From Diplonema papillatum (Eukaryota > Euglenozoa > Diplonemea > Diplonemida > Diplonemidae), in contig JAPJBO010000031.1 in assembly GCA_030068145.1 (NCBI GenBank), forward strand, positions 1 to 64,000: a stretch of 64,000 nucleotides of DNA. Direction: 5' to 3'. Below are positions 26,722-37,600 of this stretch, piece after piece (within the stretch, counting starts at the first letter, position 1; each line of letters opens with the position of its first letter). Under the pieces are notes generated by a model. That model worked only from the letters and a program-made list of their open reading frames with translations, was not told the DNA's origin and did no database searches. Made by a program: the position numbers and the translations under genes.

Positions 26722-27567
26722 TTAATTTCGTCCCGACATTTTGAAACTGAGGTACTGCAGACGGTACAGTACACGGTACGGTACAGACGGTACGGTACAG
26801 ACAGAACGGTACGTTGTCAGGCCGAAAACGTAAAAGAAAAATGGTGAAAGACTCGCTAGCTGCAGGGCAAAAACGTTGGTGAAGAGTACGGCCGAGATAA
26901 CGTTAGCGGGAAAAGGGGGGAAAGGCTTGCCAGTACACTCGTCCTTAACCCTCTGCGCTTCAGGCTCGCCTTCAGCACACGCTTCGAGGGTTCGTTTCTT
27001 CGCGAAGAAAGAGTTCAGTGTTGGTTGATTCTTCGGAGGGGGTTTCGCCTTCGACGGAGGGCGCCCTGGTCCGGCTGGAGGCTTTGCAGCAGGCTGCGTT
27101 GAACGTGTCGCGGGCACTGCCGCTGGGGCCATCTCTTGGCTTGAGATTGGCAAGGTGATGTCAGAATTGCCTTCCTCCTCAACAGTCTCGACAAGATCCT
27201 TGTCCCAGTTTTTCTCCTCGTCGTAGAGGGCTTTGTACTTGTCAAACACGACAGTGATGGGGGCTCCTTTTGAGTCCACGGGTTGCTGAAGACCGAGTGC
27301 TCGGTGCACACCAGAGGCGGCCCATGAGTACACGATGGATTCACGGTTCAGGCGGTCAATATCTTGAGCAAGGCACTGGTACTTGACATGGCGCTTGTAG
27401 GGTAATTTTCCCCATGGTGCTACCCCACCGTTTTCTCCAGGTCAGCTTCCGAATTTCATCTGCCGAAAGGACCGTTCGTTCAGTAGCCGGCTTACTCCAA
27501 GTTCGACAACGCTGTCGTCAAGCGCCCTTTCGTCAACAGCCCTGAAGAGCTCAGGGACAGAAGCCAT
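26722..27567 (-). CDS. Candidate PCNA-binding (PIP-box) protein, two exons
   Basis: Proposed exons are 27567-27496 and 27375-26722, with a 120-bp GTAAGC...CAG intron that keeps phase 0. The N-terminus reads MASVPELFRAVDERALDDSV; exon 2 continues CLAQDIDRLNRESIVYSWAA, which looks like a compact helical domain. A disordered Pro/Ala/Lys linker leads to NQPTLNSFFAKKR, a perfect PCNA-interacting peptide (Q-x2-L-x2-F-F). Such motifs tether replication and repair proteins to the sliding clamp. I cannot name the family. The last ~65 residues run into (ACGGTAC)n repeats and are probably not real protein, so the true end likely lies earlier, via a further intron or an internal stop. The splice model is inferred. 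Confidence 0.45.
26750..26815. repeat. ACGGTAC-type tandem repeat
   Basis: CACGGTACGGTACAGACGGT-like units occur in short tandem at the 3' side of the PIP-box gene. Confidence 0.7.
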
Positions 27568-27797
27568 GTTTTTAATTTGTGGGGTCCTGTTTAGTGAATT
27601 TCTAATTTATAAATAATTATTTAATAGAATGCAAAGGACCAATTTTATGATCGGAAATCAGGCAGCAAGCCTCACGATGTATGGGGACGACAGGGGTATC
27701 CTCCTCAGAACTCTCGTGGAGGTAGGACCATAGTTTTAGACTGATCTTGCGAGGGGTGGGCACCCTATGAACACGAACAGGAGAAGGTGGCTCTCCA
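27568..27797. other. Probable upstream region of the PIP-box gene
   Basis: AT-rich DNA with no ORF. TTTAATTTGTGGGG and TAAATAATTATTTAATAG lie within 60 bases of the proposed start. No defined promoter element can be asserted. Confidence 0.25.
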
Positions 27798-28010
27798 GGA
27801 ATAAAATTCTTTTTCCGTGGCTATAAGGGAATAAAATTCTTTTTTCGTGGCTATAAGGGAATAAATTTTTTTTTTCGTGGCTATAAGGGAATAAAATTCT
27901 TTCGTGGTGGCTATAAGGAAAAAAAAACGGTTGTAGTCAGTTCGTGGCTTTTAGGGAATAAAATTCTTTTTTCGTGGCTATAAGGGAATATTGAAAATAC
28001 CGGGTGGCTA
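27798..28010. repeat. ~37-bp tandem repeat GGGAATAAAATTCTTT...GTGGCTATAA
   Basis: Six to seven units of GGGAATAAAATTCTTTTTTC then GTGGCTATAA occur, some truncated. Each unit contains the palindrome GAATAAAATTC-like core. Confidence 0.85.
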
Positions 28011-28035
28011 TAAGATAATTAGCCCTTGTAAAAAA

Positions 28036-29145
28036 GACGTACCGGACAAAGGCACAAAACTTACCCCCAGAGCCCGCGGGTACATCTTTTTTCCGGTACG
28101 TCTTGTTTCCGGTACATAATAATTCTGAAAGATCTCGGAGGGGCTATTTTCCCCTACCACTGGCGTTCGACTTCATACTCGCTTACACTTCTCTAGATAC
28201 GCTGGCCACCCGCCGTGCTGCCGTGGCGCTCTGGCAATCCGCATTAGCACAAGAGAACACGACGAGTATCGAACTTATTACTGGGCGCAGTTCAACCGTT
28301 TTGCCTGTGACCCGTCGAACATGGCTCCCTCGTGCACACATCATTTTGTTGGGGGGTTTTTTGGCAGTGTGGGCGGCGGGCCGGTGGTGCGGTGCGCTGG
28401 TTCGATGCACTGAGTTGTCGTTTTTTGGAGTGTTTCTCGCTGGTCCACGTTGCAGACCTTTTTCGACGATATTGTTGCTCGAGATCAGCTCCGATGAAGA
28501 GATCTGCGAAAAGCAGACCCGGGGACCAAAGATTATGTACGTGGTTCGTCCCGCCAGAGTTCGAGATGTGGATCCATGTGGAATGGTGATCGTGGAAATC
28601 AAAACCCATTTCGGTTTTCTTGTTACACTGCCTGTCAGGTGACATCATCAATTCCCCGAGTTCCGGGGGTGTCACCACTTGCCCCGACGTGGCAACATAA
28701 TTGCGCTGGTAGTTTTGACCTTTTTGGCGTGAATCTACGGTGCAAAGTCTTGCCAGTCCGCGGTGTAGATTCCATACCCGCTGCCCTGAACATTGGAAAG
28801 ACCCACAAACCACGCACATACTATTTGTTTCCTGGGTCCATTTTCCACGAATCTCTTCATCGGAGCAGAACTTGAGCATAAATTCGACGAACGATCTGCT
28901 GAGCTGGCAGGATTGGGGCAGCAGCGGAATCGCGAAAAAACACGCAGCATATTGTATTGTTGCGTCTTGATTTGATCCTGGATGTGGCTGTTGCAGGAAA
29001 GGCAGTTGAGCAAGCACTCTCTATGAATTCCAGCAGAACCCAACCAAGCGGAAAAAGTCACAAAGTTTTTCCCTGAGGCCCGCGGGTACATCTTTTTCCG
29101 GCACGTCTTATTTCCGGTACATAACTGTTCCGGTACGTCTTTTTT
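28036..29145. repeat. Segment bracketed by ~80-bp direct repeats
   Basis: GCCCGCGGGTACATCTTTTT, then TCCGGTACGTCTTGTTTCCG and GTACATAA, occurs at ~28070-28120 and again at ~29080-29123. Inside are a plus-strand satellite unit (28456-28560, TTTTTCGACGAT...AGATCAGCTCCGATGAAGAG) and a minus-strand one (28790-28890), so this is a composite of repeat units. No gene is accepted. Confidence 0.5.
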
Positions 29146-29170
29146 CCAAGTACGGTAAGCACTGCTTTGG

Positions 29171-29345
29171 AAATACTTGAGGAGGCTGCCAGCTGCAAAA
29201 GATCAAAGGAGGTAAATGTGCTGTAGCCCACACGAAACACAGGTGAATCTGGGTTTAGTGGCGGGCGTAAGCGTTCAACAAAAAGACCCTGTGGTCGGTG
29301 GGCCAGTTCCGCGTAGTTCCCCCGTCGTTCAACACGAGGGTGGGG
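29171..29345 (+). mobile_element. MITE-2 left part
   Basis: AAATACTTGAGGAGGCTGCC and the following ~115 bp match 60139-60255. It continues into GTAGTTCCCCC, also seen near 31055, where the right end of the same family lies (ends CCCCTCGAGTATTT at 31153). Confidence 0.65.
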
Positions 29346-30090
29346 TGTCTTTTTTTTTTCGTTTCTTGTTTTTTTGCTGAGTGCTTCAGGGATGCAGCCT
29401 TGGGTCCTGAAGAGCATTTCTAAGCTACCTTGCACTTTTTCGTCACAAAATAATTTCGGGTAATTCGAGCGTCTCTAGATCAGAAACCCCAGGAGACAAG
29501 CCACCTGGTCGAGGCCAAAAACGGTGAATTGCGGGGAGGAATTCCTTTGTGGCGACCACTTCCCCTGCAGTCGGCCCTGGCGAAGGTGGGACGGAAGAGC
29601 TACAAAGGTGCAGCACTACGGCTCCAACTTGCGCAGAGCGGCCCTGTGCTATGCGTGCCCCGAAGAGGAAGGAATAGGATGAGAAGGAAGGACAGACTGG
29701 GAGTCACGGTTTGACAGGAAGTGACAGGATTAGCTGCGGCAAAAAGGAGAGCAGGAACGGCTCAATCAGAAGCCCCGCGCCGGCCGGGTTTCGAAGAGAT
29801 CGCGGGACCGGAGACCTTTGCGGCGGTCAGAGGAGAGAGGTAGTTCCGGGCGCTGCAGTATTGGCTGGATGGGAAGTGGTGGTCGGTGGCGGGTGACCTC
29901 TCAACGGCGGAGCTCGCCGTCGACTTTGAAAGTGTCGTAGCGACGACGGACGGGTCACCGTTGAGCATGCGTGCAGCAAAACTTTTAAAAACCGTCGGGG
30001 ATGCGCTGGAGCGAAACGGCAACGGACCGCTTCTGCCAGGCAGGAAACTGGAGAAGATAGGGTCGCTGAGAACGGTGGGAGCCCCGCCGT
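29346..30090. other. Spacer with unassigned open frames
   Basis: Plus-strand sequence at ~29840-30080 encodes a protein-like stretch (AGDLSTAELAVDFESVVATT, then PLSMRAAKLLKTVGDALERN) that I cannot place. It overlaps the region 3' of the Cys/His relic on the opposite strand. It may be a fragment of a mobile-element gene. Confidence 0.25.
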
Positions 30091-30093
30091 GCC

Positions 30094-30384
30094 TCAGATG
30101 GTACGGAGACGATGGAAGTGCTCGAGACACAGGCGGACTGACGACGGCACGAGTTCAGCGGCGAGGCGCGGGGCACAGTTTGGGCCTTCGACTTCGCAAG
30201 TCCGCGAGCCGGCTGCAGTGCATGCCATGGTCAGGTGTCCGTTGCGGCAACACTCTGCTATCGTCTTACAAGTCGCGCATTGGGCCATGCGGTGTTGCCG
30301 GCAGAACTTCACCGCTAGGCCGTCGTCATCCTTGTGGTGGGCCTCAGAGCACCACGCCACCGACTTGCCCCGAAGAAGCGGCAA
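30094..30384 (-). pseudogene. Third Cys/His-rich family member (fragment)
   Basis: The segment AHHKDDDGLAVKFCRQH then RMAQCATCKTIAECCRNGHL aligns with HHHHADDGQPIAVCVEHSTT then KCGECKTAAACCRSGHH of the 9693-10559 protein, covering about one and a half zinc modules. The Lys/Pro-rich region and acidic tail of the tandem pair are not found downstream, so this is a fragment or a strongly diverged paralogue. Its presence 20 kb away shows the family is dispersed. Confidence 0.55.
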
Positions 30385-30751
30385 TCGGACTCCGCGGCGG
30401 AGCCGGTATCAAAAGGCGCAAAGGACGCATCGAAGCGCAAGCGAAGAAGCCGAGCGGGCAGACGACCCCACAGAAGGTCCCTTCCATGCAGACACAAGTT
30501 GGACTCAGCTTGCTGAGCAAGCACATCCTTTCGTCTATGACTGTCCACATCAAATCACCATGGGACTCTCGATTGCGTACTTCCGGCCAATTTTACCTGT
30601 GGGCTGTCCAAGACATCCTGCAGATCTCGATCGGCCTCTGCCATCCGTCACGATACGCGATTATTTTCAAGGATCTGTACAAGCACGCAATGGTCGTAAC
30701 TGAGCTTTTCCTTCAGTCCTCCTGGCGAACGTTGAAGGGCCGGTAGCGAGC

Positions 30752-31658
30752 TTACTTAGGTTCCTGCAAGCGTGAGCCAACCGACTTTTGGAGTCCTACG
30801 ATAGCGTTCGAGTCTACTTTTTCAACAAATCCTTCATGCGCATTGCACGGCGGCACGAAAGCACCACCCCCGACGCCCCCCTGTCCACCGGCACCCCGAA
30901 GGCTCCATTTTTCAAAAGGCTTGGCCCTTTTGTCGAAGGCCCAAGCAAGAGGAATCGTTTTGACCCCGGATTTAGCGCCGGTGCGTGGCGTTTGAAAAAA
31001 TTCCCCTACAAAAAAAAAGGACACCCCAGGGTCAGTTCCCCAGAGTTCCCCCGTAGTTCCCCTTGGCTATACCGACCACACCACTTTGTAGTGTATTGTT
31101 TCTCCCCCTCTAGCCTCCTTCGAAGTAAGCACAAGGCAGCCCCTCGAGTATTTTTACAACAACATACCTACGCATTTCGGTTTGCAGATTTGGACGTTGG
31201 TTCAAAACTGCAATATGAAGCTAATACCCTAATGAAGAACTCTCAGTTGGCAGAATACACTTTGCGCATATAAATCGAATCCGCTGTAAGGCTGAGCTGT
31301 GTGGTCGGACTCCGTGGCGCATTGGAGTCTTGGGCTGCCGGCTGCGAGGTGCTCGGCCGCTGCGACGCGTCATCTGCCTTGTCACAGCTTCAAGTGGCGG
31401 CCAGTCCCCTTTCTTTTCCCATGTGATGCGGCGTTTGATGCTCGGAATTCCACTTTATGGGTTCAAGGTTTTGTCTTTAAAGCCTGGATGAGCCATGTAT
31501 GCTAGCTACCACCCCATGTCCCCTTCGCCTAGAAAATCCTGTAGAAACAGAGAAAGTAAAACCGCATCTCTCCGATTCCAGACAAGGAGGGCTGAGGGCG
31601 TGGGCGGGCTCGGCGCACCGGGGGGGCACCCCCCTCCACCTCTGCTGCCCTGGGGAAG
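30752..31658. other. Gene-free region upstream of the 3,066-residue gene
   Basis: It contains the right part of MITE-2 (31078-31153) and otherwise no supported feature. The last ~500 bp should include the promoter of the large gene. No TATA box or other motif stands out. Confidence 0.3.
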
Positions 31659-34600
31659 ATGCCCCTCGGGGGGCGGAAGGACACGCTCGTCCTCGGTGGT
31701 GAGAGCATGTCGACCCGCGGCAGCACCGGCTCCGAAGTTGCCCGCATCGCCGCCGAAGTCGGTGCGGAGACAAGAAGCCCCGTCAGCGTGCGCGAGTTCT
31801 CGGGCACCGGCAAATGGAGCAAGCGGGGGAGCACTCGATCCAGCGGGGGCGCCAAACAGCTGCCAGCACCACCCGGAGACGACAAACCGAAAGCACGCCC
31901 CTCCGATGTAGCGGAGCCCGAGCCGGCCAAGGAGCAAGCGACCGCAGAACCGGCTACAGTATGGCAAGCAGTTCTCCTGTCCAACCGCGGTGGTGCTCAG
32001 GTGAAGGTAGACGACCGGTTTAAGCACGTCTGGGAGGCCATCCGCTCGAAAACAGCGGCGTTGACCGAGCGCCTCAAGCTGAACTACCAGTCGAAATCCC
32101 TCACAAGCAACCTCCGCAAGCTCGAAAAGCTGACCGACACCGACACCGCCCGGCAGCAAGAAAAGACCCGCGGTCAGGTCCTCCGCAGTATTCGGGATCA
32201 CGGTATCGTTTGTGAAACAGCAGTCGATGCGCGTGCGAAGCAAACATACCGCTTGCAAGGAAACCTGGACATGTACAACTCACAAAATCAAACGCAGCGC
32301 AAGCGAAACCGCATCAATGCAGCTGTTGTCTCAAAGCTTGACGAGTGGTGGGAGTGCATGCCGAAGGACAGCGAAGGGGTCATCAACAAGTCCATTTACA
32401 CCTGGGCTTCTCAATTGCTGTTCTACGCCTTCGTTCCTGGGAGTACAGAGGATGACTGCCAAATGTGTATTGCAGAGGATTGGAGAACAGACTCGAAAGG
32501 GAAGAAGATACTCAACAAACAGATGTTCAGCGATGCGATGTTCCAGTTCGCAGACGTGTGGTGCGAATCCGCTGAATACAGAGAGTACGTTGACTTGTTA
32601 GCCGCTTGCATTGCAATCTGTTCCCGGGGCCCTGCGTATGTCCCCGTAGAAAAAGAGGACGACGAAGACCTCCCAACCGACGTCAGGGCCCCCGCTCCCG
32701 TATCCCCAACCCAAACGCACCAGCCGCGGCAAATTGAGCAAACCACCGTCGCAATTGCATCTGCCACCAAGCCGCCTCGTCCTGCACGTGAGGCCACCGA
32801 ACCCAAAGGATCCGGCGATCACAAAACCAGTGTCAGCCAAGGCGAGCCCGTCGCTGCAACTACACAGCGGAAAGCTGATCCTCCGCCGCCTCACACACGT
32901 GCAGATGACAGCTATCCCCCGCCCCGGGCGACCGCAGACTCGAAAAACACCGGCCATCGAGTCGGCGAAACCGCTACTCCGCCTCCTCTGATACGCGATC
33001 CACAGCAAGCAAGCGGCCGGTCCCCTCAAAAAACGGAGCCGGTCGACGGGTTTTACACCAGCAACGACAAAGCTGGGAAAATGGCGGCAGTTGGAAAGAA
33101 GCGCTCGAAGAAGAAAGCACAGAGGGGAAGCACCACCGAGGACACCTCTCTGCCGGACATTCGCAGCCTGCCGCAAACCGGGGGAAGGCGGGTGGCGGAT
33201 CGGGAGAGTAGCAGTGGAAGCGAGGGGGGGGATATGAAAGACAGCGACGAGGATAATGAGGGATTGCCACCCGTGAAAGGCGCCGTCAAAAGGGGAAGCA
33301 GAGACAGGGAGGGAGAGAGAACCGGAAAGAGGGCACAAAAAGCGGAGCCGAGTGAGAGCCGTGACCCCGGCAAGGATTCAAGGCACCCTCACAATCCGTT
33401 TGCCAAGCGCGAGTCGTGGGCAGAACCCGCCATAGGTGCCGGGGTGAAGGCCAAGCCGCATCCCGATGATGACAGCCGCAAACCCAAAGCCCTACAGCCG
33501 ACGCATCCGTTGTCAAACGACGACAGTACCGCGGGCGACCATGCAGAACAAACAAGCAACCGTAGCACTTCTAAGCCCGCACGTGGAGGGAAGCCTGTTC
33601 GAGATGACCCGAGCCGGGGCAGCAAGAATACGAAGCAACCATTGCACAACGGCGATGCTTCCGACGATGCTGAAGCGAACATCCGGGGCAAGCCCACACC
33701 CGAAAAGAAACCTTTGGAGGACTCGGCTAGAGCACACGCAGACCGGCAGCGCAAAACGGGTACGGGATCAGCGGAGAACCCCAAGCAGCAGCGAGGTGCC
33801 GATACTTCAGACGGGAACCGTTCAATGCAAGCCCGCAGCAAACCGTCCGCCGACATCCCCGGTAGCAGCACCACGGTGAACGGTGGCCCGAAAGAGACTG
33901 CGAAAAAGACTCCCGGCAACAGCAGCGACTCAAGCCCGCCACACCACGGAACCGTTTCCGGCCCCGAAGGCGGAGACGGCGGTACCAAGTCGACAAAGAG
34001 ACCGCCGCCCCCAGCTACCGGCAATCTTGCAAGCGTGAACAGGCGAGACTCATCTCCGCCCAGTGCACCTGGCCGCAGTGGAAAGGCAACAAAGAAGCAG
34101 AATCATCGATCCGTGGAGGGGGGAAGTCAAGCATCCGCCTCGTCAGGCGAGGCAGCAAAGGGCTCGCGCGACAGAGACCGCAGAACGTCAGGTTCACGAC
34201 GCAGAAGCAAAGAGGCTACACAAGGAGGACCCACCCCTGTTGCAAGGAAAGAGAAGACCAGAACGACACGAAAAGTCTCTGGTGGAACAGCGGGCGATGA
34301 TGACGATCGGGCTTTCGTTTCATCGGCTTCATCCGAAGAACGGCAAGTGTCCGAAAGAGAGCGAAACCAGAAGGCAAATAAATCTGGGGCTGGGCGACGC
34401 GCCAGAAGCAACCAAAAGCCCAAGCGGTCTTCAAGCAGCATCAGCAGCAGTGACAGCAGTGTCGGAGAAAGCAATGCATTGGATGAAGAGCGGGGTCGAC
34501 CACCACGGGCAAGTGTTCGGAGCGCGCGTAAATCCCCAGCGCGCATTTCCGATGGAGCTATCATACCAAGTACGAAAAAATCGCACAACCGTGGGGAAAG

Positions 34601-37600
34601 GAGCGTGAGTCGGAAGAGAAGCCAACCTCTTGGGGGAAGTCCCGATCCTGCTTCGAAGCACAATGAGAGCAATCGACGCGAAGGAGCAAAGCAAATCAGT
34701 TCAGATAGCAGCGACTCCGAGGTGTCGCAAGCTAAACCCTCTAAAAGAAGAGTTGAACCGAAAACGGGGCCTAAAGCCCCGCGCACCACGCGTGCAGCTT
34801 CTGGCGCAGGGTCAAATGAAAGAAATGCGCAACGGGACGTCGACAGTGGTACTGCGGATGACCAAGAAGGCCCCAACGGAAAGACACAAGTGGTACGTCC
34901 CCGCAAAACCTCTGGTTCGGCACCACGGAGCAAAGCCGCGCAGCGCAACGACAGCGCCGCGATCCGTGCGAGCGACACAACAAACGACCGATCACATCCA
35001 AAAAGAGGCCCCTCCGACGAAAGGGACCGGAATAAACGGGAGGCAAGCGGAAGTCCATCTGAAGAAACAATTTCGAAAGCGCCAAGCAGAGCTGCACAGA
35101 AAAGCGATAGCAGAGCGATCCATGCAAGCGATACAAATGGCCAGCGACAACCGAACAGAGGTCACGGGGTCCCTGATGAAGGGGACCGACACAAACGGGA
35201 ATCTAACCGAAAACCATCAGCAGGAAGCAAGTCGTCGGACGTGGCGCCAAGTAGCAGAACTACACAAGAGAATGGCAGCGGCGGGGTCCACGCGAGCCAT
35301 GCCGACGACCGACGGCACCCGCACAGAAGCCGCGGAGGTTCAGACGATAGCAAAACGGGGGTTGAACATACGAAAAAGGTACGTAGCCGGAGCCCGTCGA
35401 ACGGTCCCCGTGGGAGAAGAACTAGAAACGGATCAGGTGGAAGCAACGTATCGACAGAGGACAACCACAAACGAAAACCGACGGCGGGAGATGAAGGGAA
35501 CTCCCTCCGGAATAATCCCGGCTCAGAACTTGCGACAAGGGACTCGCATGGCACTCGGTCGAAATATGCGGGGCGTTCTTCCGGCAGGCGAAGAAGCCTC
35601 AAAAACAGTGAGGGGGGTAGCCGTAGCAGCTCAGCGAGCGATGGAGGCAACGCATCCGGGACTGTCCCGAGGAATAGGAATGGAAGGAGGAGTTCGCGCG
35701 TTCACTGCGAAGCAGAAAGGAGTGGACCCCTCCCAGGAAGACAGAGACGCAGCTCTTCAAGGCGACAGAGCATGCAAAGCGAGAGCTCCGTCAGCGACGC
35801 GGAAGAACACGGGGCGCACCGTATTGGGAAGATAGAGCACGGTCCAAAGGGACAGGTGGGGCATCCGATCACGACAAGTGATCCCCGCGTTACTGATGGT
35901 AGCAAAGAACGTAAGGGGCGTCGCGGAAGCAAGCGGCGAGACAGTCGCGGTCTTAAAAGAGAGAGCTCAGGAAGTCATGCAAACAGTGGCGTGCATAATG
36001 GGATTACTAAGAGGAGAAGCGTGGGAAAAAACACGGATGGCAGCGACTCAGAGAATGGACAGGCCGCCAGAAGCGGCACCAGCGTCGCCGGCCACGACAG
36101 AGACGGATATGAACCCTCGCATCAGCGAAGAGACACCGACAGCAAAGCTGACGGAGAACAAGACCAACATGCGAGCAAGCACAGCACGACCAGCGTTGCT
36201 GATCCAAACATCTCGACCTCACAGGGGTCTTCCCCTGAGCGCCACGAGCCCAGAGAGTTCGGGTCAGATGAACATTTCGACCAGGTGTCGGATGCAGGCA
36301 GGTCGGAACCCGACTACGATTGCGACCTAGGCCAAACGAGTTCCGGCACAGACGGCAGAGCCACCGCAGGGGGACGAAACAGCTTGCTGCTGTTGGACGA
36401 AGAGCGGGAGGAGCTCGAGCGAACTGCAAGGCTGGCATCGCAGGAATTAGAAGTCGCGAAGAGGCGTGAAAGGAGAGTTCGGCAATGCGAAGCGGTCTCG
36501 CAGGGCTTCCTAGCAGAAGCAGCCCTCCGCGAAGTTGAGGCGCAGCACGCTACGGACGCGTGGCATCGGGTGGAGGAAACACTGAGCGACGAGCTCCAGG
36601 AATTGGAAAAGGAAGCTGCTCTCATACGAGAGATTGGCGGTGCGGAGGACGCCGCGCTAAACGAGGTGGTGGAAGAAGTACGGGTAGTGAAGAGCAAGGT
36701 GGATGAGGTGGCAAAGTTGCAAAAGGAGGTATTAGATGAAGTGTCGGAAAGGGAAATTGAGGCGATCACACGGCAGATCGAGTTCGAGGAGAGCACAGCG
36801 AAAGCGTCCGAAGAGGATGAGGAGGAGGTGGAAGAGCCAGAGTTGGAACCAGAATCAGAACCGAGCAACACCAGCAAATTACCAAATTCGATTGCACGTG
36901 GGGACAATGTCACTGCCGAAGGCGATAACACTGGTGTGGGACGAAGAACGGGGGGGAAGAAACCCAAGCGGGTCACCTCGCGAAGCGCAATTGCGCACAG
37001 CATAGCACGCCGAGAAAGGGCTGCCGACCGCATGGACACCGTCGACGACAAAACAGTCGACCTGCTGAACGGGGCGCGTGCCCGTGGGAAAAACCGGATG
37101 CTGTCAAGAGTGGCGCGGCTACAGAACGACCTGAAGGGCATCCCGTCGCAGGAAAAGGCAGCACTCGACGAGCTGCAGCTCCTGATTGCGGAGGAGAAAA
37201 TTAAGCATTCTGAAGATGAGGCGCTGATTCTACAGCGCATCCGTGACATCGCAAAGCAAAAGCGCGACCGCAATGACGCCGTTCGGCGGGGAATCGCAGC
37301 TGATGCTAAAAAACACCAAGGCCGAGCGTACCGTGCGACCCGGGGAAGGGGCAAAGCAGAACACACAGCCAAACGGCCGGGAGAACCCGACAGCGACTCC
37401 TCTGAAGACTCGTCTTCCTGTTCAACTGCAAGTGACGAAGCGGCCGGCGACACGAGCGAAAGTCATGTTGTCAATGGTCGTGCGAAGCACAGTCGGCGAA
37501 GGAGGTCAAGCGTTGTAGGTATCCCTGGGTTCACCCCGACAAACCTCTCTAAGAATGGATTGCTTGCGAAGCCCATCGATTACGACGTCGACGACTTCAC

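Noticed and set aside
34630-35835. 401-codon plus-strand frame overlapping the giant gene
   Set aside because: It lies in the low-complexity Ser/Arg/Lys region where stop codons are rare in all frames. No domain, biased composition, and the overlapped frame carries the real domains on both sides.
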